Below, in pieces: positions 51,520 to 64,000 of a stretch of DNA of 64,000 bases (the stretch's first letter is position 1; every line of letters begins with the position of its first letter). The DNA is from Sarcocystis neurona (Eukaryota; Apicomplexa; Conoidasida; Eucoccidiorida; Sarcocystidae), in the NCBI GenBank assembly GCA_000727475.1, contig KL647289.1, forward strand, positions 6,752,088 to 6,816,087, in the 5' to 3' direction. Under the pieces are notes generated by a model. The model ran no database searches. It saw only the letters and a program-made list of their open reading frames with translations, and was not told where the DNA came from. A program made the translations under genes and the position numbers.

Positions 51520-54221
51520 CCCTCGAGCGAATTATCCTGCTGGTGCATGTGGCCCAGCGAATGCTTCTTTAATGTGCTGCTAATAATTTGTGTCACTGCG
51601 TCAGCGCCATGCACTTCTCTGTTTCAGCCTCCTACCATCAATGATAATTTACCCTTCTGTTAATATCCGTGTGCATTCTGTTCTCTGACCACAGCAGCGC
51701 GTGCATGCAGTCGCAGAAGGCTGTCGGACCAATGCGTGCGTACAACTGCGTCCCCACAAAATTTCGCCACGTGCGAAAGGTAATTTTGCGGTCGAACGTC
51801 ATCGAGACTTGCCACAGGCTCGGGGATCAAGGATGTTCAGCCTTAAACACTACGCGTTTCTACTTAGAAACTGCGTGTTGCGTACGAGTACAATATAGAC
51901 GCGAGACTGGCTCGCAATCGTCACCGTCAACGTGCGAGCGCCTGACGCAGGAATATGGCGTAGAGCAAGTGAGTGGAAGCCATTGCGCAATTGTTGTAGA
52001 AATTGTTCGACGGGAAGCAACACGCAACATTGGTGAACCGTGGACCGGAACTGCTCTCAAAGCAGTAGTGCAGAACTAGACTGACGTGCGTCGACCCGCC
52101 CTTGCGATCACGGGACACACGTGCATTCGCAGAGGGGAAGCACGTATGTCGAAGTACTCCAGATGCACACCGCACGCTTTCCGGCAGTCGAATAAATTAC
52201 ACGAGGAAAAACAACGTACAACGGATCTGCGTGGAGTAAACACCCAGTCAGCAGTGTACGGGATCGGCGACGTTTATTCTCATGAGAATACTGAACGCAT
52301 ATGCTGAACACGTTGAATCACACAGACCTCAGTTCTCAACCTGAGACCGTTTTGTGGCTGGTGTCCTGAAAGTATTTTGCTGCAGGGTGACGGCGAATTC
52401 GGGAAAGGCACATTGTACCCGGGCACCTGTATTACGGACGCTTCCTCACCAAATACACACTGGAATTAACATGCAGGACATAGCGTCCTTGCCGGGAAAA
52501 GCACGGCCTACACTTCTGAAATGAAGTAAGTCTGTCAACCGCAAGTGTAACGCTGGGAGCTTTTACCTTCCTCAGTCGGATCTAATTCATATTTTTGCCA
52601 GCCTCGAGTCCCACGTTATTGCGGGGGCGGAAGGGCTACCAGGAGTGGCCCTGACCACTTTAAATACGAACACCTGACTTGGACGTGAAAGATACGGAAG
52701 CATGTTCCCGGGGAATAGCACAGGAAATGCACAGTACGGAACGAGCAACTTGACACGATGCGAACCGCGCTTCGAACCCACGCATCCGTGTTCCATTATT
52801 CACGTGCGCACTCCCCCGCTTCTTCGCCTGTCCGCCAGAGTCCTCTAGAAACAGTTTCATTGCCCCACACGACAGAAGACAGCCTGGGGAGGTGGCGCCG
52901 ATGTCGCAAACTCAAAGGTGGCGTGCGTACTATGCACAGCTGTCACCTGCATTGCACTCGCCACAGAAGACGACAATCAAAGAATCTTTGTGCGGGGCAT
53001 TTTGATATGCTACCTTGCGCGGGTCAAAGCTGCCGCACAGAGGCGCCCCAACTGCGGCTGAATCACTTCCAGATGCAACTGTGAGAGACCCTATGCTGGT
53101 TTGTCGCCATACCGCGAGGACTATCGTGGGTATTCTCTGTACAAATAAAGGGACGCGAGTGAGGTTTAACCACGTCGAGGAGCACACAACAAATGTTTCT
53201 GCCCCATGACATTCTCAACCGCTTTGAGCAGAAGTCAGATTTCTCTAAAATCACGTTGGCCCAGCACATCGGCACGTGTCACCACCCGCGACGCGTCGTC
53301 AGTGATACGAGCTGGCGAGCGCGTGAAACTGACGTAACCCACCTGTATGATCCGCTGCTTTTGGCGCGCCCCTGACCAGTGGGGGTCTGTGTTTGGTGAC
53401 AGGATCACAGTTGGTACTTTGCTTCGTGTGGTCCTCTTCAAAGGGACCGTTTTGTGTTCCTCGACATGTGCAACCCGGTTACCTAGTTACAAGCCGTCCT
53501 CGAAAAACGACACCGCTAGCTACACGGTCGCGGCGAGTTGCGCGCATGCGACCTGCACGCCGCCGACAGCACTTGATGTAGTGTGCCAGTGCGTGTGTAA
53601 GCCACTTCACGGTCGAAGGAAGCCTTGCCGGCACGGTGTATGCCGCCACCTGATATGCAGCTGGGCTCTTGCTCACTTTCTGTGCTCCAGCTGAGCGGTA
53701 CTTGCTACTGTGAATCCAGGGATCAGGTTGCGCATGCCTTCCCGTAACTCGACCAGGTGTATCGGGCGTCCTGCATTTCGGAATGGTACAAGCAAGCAAG
53801 ACACGTTCAAATTTCGCTTTCCACCAGAGTGGACAGAGTCGGCGGCATAGAGACTGGCGTCTACACATTGGGACGGGGTGTCGTGGCGTCGCTGACAGTT
53901 CTGTATACCGCGATCGCCCAGGTCACGTTGTTGCCTCGTCAAGAGGAATCTGTCACTGCAGAGCGGCAAGACTCAAGTTCGTGTGCATAAAAGCATCAGA
54001 CAAGATGTGGGTTCAGTGATTTTGAGGCTGCACGCGTCTCGCGGAAACCTCCCGTGTCCCCTATCTGCTGAAATCATAAGAAATAGCATTCTGGTACTGT
54101 AGGTAGTGGAGTTACAAATCAATTTACAGGTATGAAAACATCCTGTGCTGAACAGTCTGCAGCGTGCCGTGGCCATACGACTGTCAACCGCTGCAGAAGA
54201 GACTGCGACACCGAAGCTCGA

Positions 54222-54331
54222 AGTGTAAAAAGGAGGGTGCGTGAGACCAGTAGCTCTATCTCTGAGGGACTGTAAAGTGTATAGTAGGAGGGGGCACGTG
54301 ACCAGTAGTTCTATCTCTGATAGAACGTAGA
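54222..54331. repeat. 54-bp tandem duplication, diverged
   Basis: Two copies start at 54222 and 54276. Both contain GACCAGTAG followed by CTCTATCTCTGA or TTCTATCTCTGA, with several substitutions between them. Confidence 0.75.
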
Positions 54332-54861
54332 GGCCCGCCGCGGCTGGAGGAAGGCGACAGGTGTCGCCTCTACCCGCAGGCCATCTGACAGGAGGTATTT
54401 TTGCTGTGCGCAACCGCCGTGCCTTTCCTCCGAGGCACTGTTATAATGTAGACATTTCGCTTGCCATCGTGTGAGTGTATACATGTCTCCCTACGCCTGT
54501 GTTTTTCAGCTGAACTGAAGGGGCGGGACGTAAGCGATAGACAGACGCGTACTCGAACCTACGCCTTGCATCTGTCGTGAAGGTCCGTCCAGAAAGGAGT
54601 GTTTTGCAATCGCCTACCTTAACGGGAGACGGATTACACCGAAAGGCGGCCGGCCGATGCAGCACAGGGTGACACTTTCACAAGTGCGCGTTACCAGATA
54701 AACCTGTCACGTTCTGTAATGAAACACTGCACCTTGGGATCGTATCTGCAACACTCAGGTCTCCACGCTTCCCGTGCAGGAGACACGAGCTCAACACTGG
54801 ACCAGCGTGCTTCCTCCTGAGTTCTTCGATTGTTCAAGAGTTCCGCCGCACAGCAATCACT

Positions 54862-55819
54862 GTGAAAGCTGCAAGCGGAATGTCTTCCTATCCCCTGAAT
54901 ACCAGTCCTGACAAAGGTGTGGTACCGGAAGGCTCATGTGGTGCTTTCTGCGCAGCACGCGGTGGGCAGTGTATGACGCCGAGTTTCGCCCAGCATTCAG
55001 GCAAACTGAAACGTATGACGGCAGAGATTTGCAGCGTAGCCCCCTGCCTCCAGAGGGTTTCAAGCCTTACCCCACACATATGTTGAGTACACACTCCGCG
55101 ACCTAGGTTGCTGGCCGTAGACGTAGAAGGACTTGCATACGAAGAAGCTACTCAGAATACTGCCTACGCAGCTAGGCATGTAGGACAGTCGCTACTGACT
55201 TTCCAGCAAGTGAGAATAATCAGCTTGTACTGTTTCACGAAAATGTGTAAACCGACCTAAGGCACGGCAGTGATGTATGCGAATGTTGTCGCACCTCGCC
55301 GTTTCGTCGGCAAGCGGGAGCGCAACCAGGATGCAAATAGTACAGTCGTTGAATGGCTATAGTGAAGCCTGCTCTCCTATGCAAAGTTTTTTATCAAATT
55401 GCTCGTTGGGTGTGTACGTGCCTACAGTTACCTATGCGGGTACGCTGAGTAGAAGATTTGAAGCGGATGAATCTGCTTTTGTCGTCTGCGACAGACGTGA
55501 TCTTTATCGCCGGTCTCCTGATGGTGTACAGATCGTCAACTCCTCTGCGCAGTCGCTTACATGGTGAACGTCAGAGAACTGTGACTGTGTGCCTCATTCC
55601 GGCGCTTCCAGGGACGGTCGGTACGTCAGCGCTGGTGTGCTCCAGTACGTCTGTAATCCTGTGCAGTGCACCGCTAGCGTCCCGTCTCCTCAGACTTGCG
55701 AAGACAATGGTTGTCCTCCTTTGTTGAAGACTCGCCGGTGTCGCAAAAACAAGCCTCCCCGAGAGTGTTGCTTTTTGAACGTGGATACTTCTTTCTCCAA
55801 CCCCTACCTTCGCTGGTGA
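54862..55819 (+). CDS. possible cysteine-rich protein, fragmentary model (weak)
   Basis: Three forward segments are Cys-rich. 54862 to about 55080 carries SCGAFCAARGGQC and ICSVAPC. 55277-55563 carries a stretch ending SSAQSLTW. 55612-55819 carries VCNPVQCTASVPSPQTC and CRKNKPPRECC, then a stop. The last two join in frame across a 48-base GT-AG gap, which is short for an intron. The C-x4-C spacing resembles the second exon of the secreted cysteine-rich gene at 59353-60719 on the other strand. No signal-peptide exon was found, so this may be a diverged paralogue, a pseudogene or chance. Confidence 0.27.
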
Positions 55820-58800
55820 GACCCCACAATTTCTAGGGGACTTTGCGTCCCTGTTTCACTGCATGTACATACATGATTGTGTGCACATGTTGAGCAGGTG
55901 AGCCGTACATTGAAGCTTCTCTAGGAATTCTAGTAGACCTACGGCGCTCCTACATTCGTTGGTACTCACTAAAGCGATGCAGGCAATTGCGAAGCCACCT
56001 TGATCCAGTTGTAGGTATCAGCGTGTGCCTCATACGAACAGCGGGGTGCTCGGTGGCGCAGGTCACCTTGGTTTGAATTGAACAGCTGTGAGGTAGTGGC
56101 AACCACGTGTGTCGCCTTAACTGATTCTTCCCCAGATTGTAAGATTTAGTTCGTACCCTTCACGGTCGCCCGTCAGACTCGCCGCAAAGCAACAAATGGA
56201 ACGTGCTGCCGTGACTGTTAAGAAACGGTTGCATTTTCCACCGTGAGGACCCAGTGCATAGCGCAAGTGAGGTTGGTCGGACAGCGTATAACCTAGGAAC
56301 GACTTTTCCTTCGCACAACAGTGAGAATGCTTCACACAGACAAGGATCACACCTGCAACCAAGTACTTTAGTGGTCGGAAGGAGCAACATCACCTTGCCC
56401 CGAAGATGTATATTGCCCGATGTCGAGGCTGCAGTTCAACGCGTGTGTGACGGGCGCCCCTCCCTTTGATTTTGGGCAGCCCTTCTTGTCAAGAGCTTTC
56501 AGATTTCTTTGGCACTGGTTACTGTGGCTTTTTGCCCACTTTCAGAGTTTTCCACTTTCTGTGAACACCGTCGCACAGCGTGTAAGTGATGTCCTCTATA
56601 TTCTAAAGGGAAACTCAGGACTCGGACGCAGGCAATAGTGGACGGCGAGCAGCATGAGCCCGTGTGAGGTTCAGGTGGTGAGATGCGGGTTTCGCCCACA
56701 TCTGCTTGCACGAAACTTCACCTGTATACACTTCTCAAATTCCTCAGGAGCACCGGAAGAATTGGTGCCTACACAATAGCTAAAGTGTCTTCAGATGCCG
56801 ATTTCATCTCATACTGAAATGTCACAGTCTTGAAGCACAGTAAGCCGTTCCATATACAGAGGCACTCCACGAAATCACTCTCTTGCATGAAAGTCTTTCC
56901 CCTTTTACGGACACTGCAAAGATGCACGATGCCCCTTGAATTCTATAAAGCTCTCGTGACTGATGTGCAGTGCGGCGACGACGGTGCGCAGCGCCCGTTG
57001 AAAGAGTATTATTTCTGTCGGCACTCGCCTGCTGGTGCTCGAGTACTTCTTTCCTGGGAGGTAGAAGAGCGACTGAGAATTTACTGAATGTTTTTCCATC
57101 TCCAACCTCAACCACATTTCTGCGGATCAGCGCGTCCATCAGAAGATCTGCCCCACAGGCCATGGTTGCTCAGGCGTTTGTGTACTCATGTAAGGCTGCA
57201 ACTCCCCGTCCGTGTAGACATGGAATGGTACCAGTGAATGTTGTTCCACCGTTCTCTAAGGACGCTTCGAAACAGAGCTTACAAGCCGGAGGTAAGACTC
57301 GTCTCAGAGCCCCGTACCCACGTGTACAACTCAGCACGCAGTTTCACTTGGCTGGTGAGCGCCGCCCGTTTGAAAACGTTTTTTACTCTCACACTTCATT
57401 TATCAGACAGACACGCCTCTTGAACGGACTTGCAAGGAGTGCCACACTCAGCTCCACCGATCTGCAGAGTCGGAGGCGGACCCTCCTGAGCAGCACTAGA
57501 GTGTCTATTTGAAGATCAGAACTGCACAAGAGTACCGCCTTACATCGTCGTAGGTCTTTCTTTGAAGAAGACCCTGCTCCGCACAGAAGGTGAAGAAACG
57601 TGCAAGAGGATGTAGTGCAGCGGCGACGGCTTTGAGTTTTTCTCTTTTGCGTGCCCAGCATCATACATGCGATGACGAAGCGCACTGGCTTTTGCACAGC
57701 TAAATGCTCTTGGCACGATCCAACACCTGCCCCGGAACTGTAGTGTTGCCGAAAGGCACGTCACCCGCATGTATGTGGCAGTTTCTCCAAGTTACCTAGC
57801 CGACATCTGTGCATGTCAAGGAGACACTTGACTTGTTCGTACGTTTGAACGAACACGTACGACCTAAGCGAAACCTATGCTTTCTGACACAAAGTTCCAG
57901 CTCCATGATATTGATCACTAAGTAAACTTACAGGGTCATGTTGTGAGAGCCGCCGACAGTGACATTCTCCTTTTTGGTGTCGAGCCTATGTCCGGTGCAG
58001 TGGCTCTTGAGGAAGACTCCAAAGTGGCAGACGGGAAATCTAACCGATTCGGGACTGTCCCAACTGGTGTGCAACGCACTCGAGGACATTCGAGTCCTTT
58101 GTGTGTCCTCCGTTGGAAGCTTGTGATGGAAACAGTAACACCTCGCTCCTTCACTCAAAAACGTGGCCCCTTGCGGCATTGTACAAACAGTAAGCTCACG
58201 ATATGTTGATCATACCATAGAGAGATACTGCGCTGCTTGCATTACGAGGTGTTGCACGAGAAATTTGGGAAAACACTAGCGGACGTACGGAACATGCAGA
58301 TTCTGCAGCCGCATCGATTCGCGAATGCTAGCGCGTAGGCCCTGATTATGGACGCATCGCACTCACAAGCTGAAAAAATTGGCCCGCTACTTAACGCATC
58401 AGGCAGTTTACACCATCTGGCCACAGTTTAGTAAGCAATAAGACAGCGTATTACGTTGAGATGGGTGCACGATCTCGCGCGTCTAGTCCGACAACATGCA
58501 TACACATGGTAGACACCGTCGATTCGTACCCAATATTGTATTTTCTTTCTAAACATTCTTTCCTTCGAAACCTAAAAAGAAGTGCGCATAGACACGTCCG
58601 CGATCATCGATTATACGGTTTCCTGCAGTTGACGTTGTAGCTACGGGGACCGGCAGAGTTTGAAGGAGGCAGCATCGGATCACTAGTCGAATGACTGCTT
58701 TACCCGACTTGATTTCAAAAAAGAGGTAGTTCTGCAGGTTTTTCAGTCACTGCACACCCGGATGCAAGAAGGTCTACAACAGTTCGTAAGCGTCTTTATC

Positions 58801-59352
58801 TTAAGGATTTGTGTCCGCGCTCTGCAAACACCCTTAAACAGAACACGCATTGAAACCCCTTTCTTCTGACGAAAAAGGTCTACAACTACGCATACGCAGA
58901 CGCTATCTGGCGTTTCAACTCCGAGTCACCAGCAGCCACTTCCGAGGATGTACCACCGCACGGCAGCAGAAAGAGGAACAGTCTACATGTTTCCCTTTAA
59001 CATGCCAATGTTGTATTCCGCTGCTTTACATTTTCCCACTTGCGGTTAACGTCCCGAGTTAGAAGGTAGACTCACTCTCGCTCTGTACTCTGCAGCGTTC
59101 TGCGTTCTGAGCCCAGTATTACGGCGAAATTTGCTCCTAAGATGTGCTAGTGGATTGCTACACCCATACGCAGTGCACTAGGGACAGGGAAAAGGCAGGC
59201 GGCATGCTACGAACTGGGGAGGACAAGAGCATCTCCGCTCGCATGTGAAAGAAGTTCTTTGCAGAGAGTGAAAAACCTTTCTTGTTCAATGTGAGATCCT
59301 TACGTTATTCCGTGTCGCGATCTAGTTGAGATGGGCCGTACCAAAACTGCGT
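55820..59352. other. region without a supported gene
   Basis: Several forward frames (56830-57087, 56970-57512, 57943-58209) look mildly protein-like, but no splice chain, domain or signal peptide ties them together. Nothing else was recognised. Confidence 0.45.
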
Positions 59353-60719
59353 CTATGCCGCTTGCGCCGTTACTTCAAATTTGGTTTTCTGGGTAGTAGT
59401 CAGCCTCTCCCCGCTGCCATACTCCTTAGGAAGTAGGCACCGATTCGAGCCACACGAGCCTTTGTTATTAGCGCACCCGGTGAATGCTAAGCAAAGAAAT
59501 CTGTCGCCGAAGCACGCCCCTTCGACGTGACGCCCCGCGCTTTGACGGCGCTCAGCTCGTAAGTTGTCGAGCCACACCTAGAATACTTTTTACAGTGGTC
59601 TCCGCCCGTATGCTTCCGTATTTCCCCGCTTCTTCATCCTGTCTTATGACAGCATATAAACCAGAAACAATGTATCTAGCAGGACAGATTCCCTCCTTCG
59701 TTTTCTCCACGGGTGGTGAGCAGGCTTACAATTTGCCTTGCGGAACGTTCAGCCTGCTGCTGCCCTTTTCCTGCGGTCGTTGTATAAACATGGTCGCAAT
59801 GCGTCTTCTGCCCACATAACAGTGACCAGAACAATACGGCGAACTACCGGTACAGTATCCGTTGAGCTGGCGACCTCGAAGCTGCTCTTTTGCTTGAGAG
59901 GTCTTTCGTACTGCTGACAGACACACCCGCCGTGGTCCAGGGACTCATTCAGATATTCACTGCACTTTCGATCTTGACTGCACTTTTTGACCCAGCAGAT
60001 GCAGCCGGTGATCGCCTCCTGTAAGCCACTGGCGACAACAAGCATGCCGTCTACTCAGCGTCGCGGTGTACAGCAGTTTTTAAAGACAATGGAGTAAGTT
60101 CTAGCTATCAAAACCGTCCTTGGAGGATAGTCAGCGCGGATACGCCCTGCGACGGGTTTACATCTACGGTGAAAGTCTTGCAGACACTCCAGTGTGCAGT
60201 GTAACTTCGAATGGTCGAGGGTGTAACAAGAAATTAGACAGTACAGCTGCCGTCGTGCAGCGGCTGACCTTCCTACGTGTCTATCGACATGGGCTACCTC
60301 AGGCACGTTGTTCAACTCGTATTTGCCTGTTTTTGAGTCTCCCTGAAAGGTATACTTTGATGGTAAAGGCGCAAGCCTACATCCTCCGTCTATCTGAACG
60401 GGCACACAAAGAGATGCGTTTTCCTTCCAAATGCTGGTGATGGTGCACGGTTGAGAGGAGCGAATGACGCACACTACCGAATGACACGTATTCACCTGTA
60501 AAGTTATACGCCTTCTACATAAAACACAGTTTTGTAGCTACCCCACTGCTCGCGCTTCCCGCTTTTTACGCCTGGTATGCATGGATAATACTCGACTCTT
60601 CTATAGTTTCTACACATATAATACGAGGTCCGGTACTGGCCGCGTGCCAGCCTCTTGCCCGTTGCGTTAGAGGGAGTGGGCCACACGATGTATACAACGG
60701 ACAGTACAAGCGTGCACAT
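59353..60719 (-). CDS. small secreted cysteine-rich protein with a duplicated module
   Basis: Four reverse-strand exons fit together: 60570-60719, 60298-60495, about 59838-60018 and 59353-59486. The first two junctions are phase 0. The third is phase 1 if the donor is at 59837; another donor at 59847 is in a different phase. The product would be about 220 residues. It starts with a convincing signal peptide (MCTLVLSVVYIVWPTPSNA) and has about 16 cysteines after it. Exons 3 and 4 encode related modules: each has TGC, six residues, C, then four or five residues, C, and ends in FEV. Exon 2 has C-x4-C-x7-C plus two more Cys. All acceptors have pyrimidine-rich tracts ending in CAG or TAG. No membrane helix or clear GPI signal is seen. 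No family is recognised; a parasite surface or secreted antigen is the likeliest guess. Confidence 0.52.
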
Positions 60720-63700
60720 ATTCACTGGCCAGCGGCGTACAACGGTGCAGGCCTCAAAAACTGGAAGTAGTTTGCCCAATTTTGTCCTGTGGTTTGAGCC
60801 GCAGAGGGTGAACCGCGTATAGGTGTTAGTTTGTTGAGGGCTGCGCATGTGTGGAGAGACCCTGGCCGAGGCTGCCGTAATGTGCCATAGCAGACACATA
60901 CTCGCTCTTTGTGTAAGTGCAGAGGAAGTGTCTCTAGGTGCGTTATTACAGGAAGTGAGTGCCTGTAGAAATTCCTTCTGGCAGTGACACCGGAGTGAAT
61001 GTGGTGTCCCGCGTAGCGCACTGTGAAACTGTCTACAGTCCACATTATGTGGGCACATCTGTCGTACCTGCCGAGCAGTTGCCCGTGGTGAGCCACATAG
61101 GAAAGTCATCGCATGTGCACCGGAAGCGAAGCAGAAACGTGGGGGTGGACGATGCCCCTGCGCCCACTTTAGACTACCTGGGTTCAGCGTCCTCCCGGAA
61201 CATAAGAAACCTGTTGCGCCTTCCGGTAGGACCGCACAGCGGGAAGGGGAAACGAGAATGGCGAGGCTCTGGCAGCCCCTCAATTAAGTGTTCCCTCAAA
61301 GAGGGAGAGAGAAGAGAATGATGAGGTTCTGGCAAGTCCGCAACCCCAGGGGTCCGTAAAAGTGGTAGATCACTACAGCTCACGGTAAAACGCGGCGGCA
61401 TCTATTATCTTCACGATCACACGGCATGGATATAGTCGTGAATTATAATGTGCACGCACTAAACAATGTTCTGAGGGTGCGCTAGGCCACCACAACGACA
61501 CGGTGGCATTCGGGTACAAAGAGCATCTTCACCGTCACAATGCGTAGAGAGGACCGGGAACATCCGGTCATGCAAATGCAAGAGCAGCGAACACTGTTCA
61601 ACCGTCGTCATCCTCACGTGCACACGTGCATTAATTACTCGGTGAACTGATTGCACTTCGGCTTACCTCTGAAAGGGGGCCGTACTCCGATGCAGGCAAG
61701 GCGCTCCTCAGGCGCAGAGGTAAAACAGTGCCATCGTCAGAAGGTGAGGGAAAAGCTGGCATAAATGCTCTACAACCTCCATAGCGGATCGCAGCAAGAG
61801 ACGTTGCTGCACCGCCTCGCGCTCCTCCTGCAGCGCACTTTCAATCAAACGTGTAGATTGTTGTCCATAGAGAAACTGCGAAAGCTGGCAACTGACTCAG
61901 GCGCCGGCAGCCCTCTGTGGTCTCCGAAAGCATATGATCCCTTCGTAATATCGTCGCCTGGATAAATTGTAGCCCGGAAGGTCGATGTGATACTTGTGCC
62001 AATCGTGCGTGCCACGCAACAAAAGACAGAGCAACATCTAACACGAGCTAGGTGGCCCTGAAACAGGAGCAAACGGAAACGAGGAAACCACGTCACAGTG
62101 GCTTGAATACATTCATGGCGCACCTCCACAGCCGTCCAAGGCTGCGTACTATAAGTGCTGATGTGTTTTGTCCATATGAAGCATGCCATTCAGTGACGTC
62201 GCCAACATCGGAATTGCTGTAGTCTGCGCACAACTTAACAATCGAAAAAAGGTCGCGACGTTGTGTCATTTCCTAACGTGTACGTGTGTCTGCCCTTGAC
62301 AGTCGGCAGCTCCCTCCAGGTGCGGTTTGAACGGGAACGACGCCCGAATCACCTCGACACTGGTGAGGTGGCAAGAGTAAAATAATACAGAAAACCCAGG
62401 GACTACTATGGATTTTTTAGAGTGCAAACTGAAGGACGCCAACTGACGAGCACATCAAGATGAGTGCCTGGCAAATGGGGCCGCCTCTTCAGAGGAGTAG
62501 AGAACTGCCTTTTGTCTCCCGGGGTGCCCGTCATGAAATCTCTTTTCCGTGCATGTGCTCAGTGGCCCGCTCCTCTAGCTATTAGAGTTTTATTGTTCGA
62601 GTTCGTGGTCTGTCGGTATCCGATAGGTACGGTAGCAACTGGAGTAGGACACCACACAGAGAGAGCTGGAACAGCGCATGAAACCGCATCGGTTTCGTGT
62701 AGCGCGTACACTGCATTGAACGCAGTGGCGACGGTCAACAAACTCCCGCTACGTGTTTGTGAAGCGGCCTTGTCACGAGCAAACAATATTCCACCTGCGT
62801 CTTCCAGTAGAAGCACTGTCGTGTTGCTTGAGTCCTGCTTTTATAGTTCTCAACAAGATAGTCGGGTCGCCATACCACTTGCATTGTCATCCTTTGACAC
62901 CTTTGGAGCATCCAAGCAGAAACACCACGCGAATGACTGGTCACACCAGCAGCTATACGGTTGACTGCAAAGTTAGATTGAACCTCATGCAAAAGTTGTC
63001 TTCTTATATGCGCGCTTACACCCGTTTTGGGTCCTCGCAGAAGGTAACATTCGACCGCCGCGCCACGCGCACCACTGTGTACAACGGCCATCCGCTCGTC
63101 CTTTGCACAGAGCGAGCACATCTGTACTTCAGCATCCTCTGTGGGTGACGGTGTGGTTCTTACCTGCAGGCGTGCACTCAGTAGTTGTGCGGGGCAGCTA
63201 GAGGCTCGCCAACAGGGAGTTATATTGCTGCGTGCAGAAACCCGTAGCCCCACTTCAACACCGAACAGCAATAAAGCCCCACTTCAGAAGCAGTAGCAAA
63301 TGCGCTCTTATGAGAGGTCTCCCAACATTCAAACGCGACAGAAAAGACAACGACTCTGTGCCTTTCAAACTGTTGAAGCTCGTAAGTAAATAAGTTCTAA
63401 CACTTTGATTTTCCTCGTGGCACTCTGAGCATGTGTAGCCATTCGTTGATAATTCGTAGAGAGCCGAAGAAGGCACGCTTCACAAGTACGTGGAAATCGT
63501 CCTCCTGGCTGATGCATCGGCCAGCGGATTCTTCTGCTACTGCAGAACAACAGGTCACGCGGCCTGAGTCGTTCTGCCACAGGCGTAAAATTCAACCACT
63601 TCGCCGCTACACGAAGATGGTGAGCTAACCCACCAGATGGGGCGTAGTGCCACCCGAGCCTATCTGTTTCGCAACTTTGTCACCCAAGGGGTTCATATAC

Positions 63701-64000
63701 GAGCTCCTCTAAGTGATGTAGGGTTCGAGATAGTGTTTCTGGTATTGGAAGGGAACACCGCACGTGCGTATTTGGTATTTTGGTATTCGCCACATTTTAG
63801 AATGTGAGGATATGGGTGAAGCCGACAAGTCCGCACGCACTTCTGAAATAACTTCAGACAAACTGCCGGCACCAATCAACATGATCGTTCTCGCAGATTT
63901 CCACGCAGCTACGTTTGTAGCGTGCGTGTATCTCTGACTCCATCAGGACGCCCACGCGCCACTTCTGCCAAAAACTATCCACGTTCTACCAGCGACGTTA
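60720..64000. other. right-hand end of window, no firm gene
   Basis: It contains the 5' flank of the cysteine-rich gene. A forward frame at 62464-62964 has a hydrophobic start (Met at about 62533) and several Cys, and a reverse frame overlaps it. Neither has a recognisable domain or paired splice sites. The last 600 bases show nothing definite. Confidence 0.4.
61246..61341. repeat. imperfect short duplication
   Basis: Two similar segments of about 45-60 bases, GAGAATGGCGAGGCTCTGGCA and GAGAATGATGAGGTTCTGGCA, lie close together with similar flanks. They are diverged and have no assigned function. Confidence 0.5.

Larger units (their letters stand above)
48531..54861. other. gene-poor region upstream of the FHA-PP2C gene
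   Basis: It starts with the 5' flank of the phosphatase gene. No domain, signal peptide or linked exon series could be supported. Short frames (for example 49047-49292 reverse, 50116-50412 forward, 52930-53187 reverse) are within chance expectation. Two tandem duplications are listed separately. Confidence 0.5.

Noticed and set aside
52755..52800. Sequence resembling a tRNA B box (GCTTCGAACCC)
   Set aside because: No matching A box and no acceptor-stem pairing could be found around it.
60504..61283. A 259-codon reverse frame read as one unbroken gene
   Set aside because: Only its last part reads like coding sequence. The signal-peptide ATG at 60719 plus an in-phase donor at 60569 gives a better model, and the upstream part looks like chance sequence.
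62464..62964. Forward frame with hydrophobic start and Cys residues, considered as a surface antigen
   Set aside because: The spacing of Cys and conserved residues does not match the known coccidian surface antigen families, and an equally plausible reverse frame overlaps it.

Overview
The window reads as nuclear DNA of an apicomplexan parasite, most likely a coccidian of the Eimeria/Cyclospora type. The evidence is intron-rich genes with GT-AG introns, roughly balanced base composition, huge coding exons filled with Ala/Ser/Gln/Glu-rich low-complexity sequence, and apicomplexan-style families (extended LEM3/CDC50, FHA-PP2C). Long pure CAG/polyglutamine tracts of the classic Eimeria kind are scarce, so the genus is left open. 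No bacterial-type operons, CRISPR arrays, rRNA or convincing tRNA genes were seen.

Layout. 0.9-13.7 kb (+): a gene of at least 13 exons for a membrane-anchored J-domain/thioredoxin-fold protein resembling DNAJC16 (ERdj8). Most splice junctions could be rebuilt from matching intron phases. 17.3-20.7 kb (-): a single-exon LEM3/CDC50 protein (P4-ATPase partner) with an unusually long N-terminal extension. 24.1-25.9 kb (-): a small coiled-coil protein assembled from tiny phase-0 exons. 30.0-34.0 kb (+): a two-exon gene for an acidic membrane or secreted protein with two basic amphipathic segments and a C-terminal membrane helix. 35.4-48.3 kb (-): a two-exon gene for a protein of about 4,240 residues. 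It carries an FHA domain, apparently split by about 3,440 residues of low-complexity sequence, followed by an intact C-terminal PP2C phosphatase. 48.3-64 kb: gene-poor, but with a good candidate for a small secreted cysteine-rich protein (59.4-60.7 kb, -), a weaker possible relative at 54.9-55.8 kb (+), and several short tandem duplications.

The genes do not form a pathway. The J protein and the CDC50 protein both point to the secretory membrane system (ER chaperoning, flippase export). The 30-34 kb protein and the cysteine-rich protein look like secretory cargo. The FHA-PP2C protein would be a phosphothreonine-reading phosphatase. All multi-exon models are inferred from frame, splice consensus and protein logic only; no transcript evidence was available.
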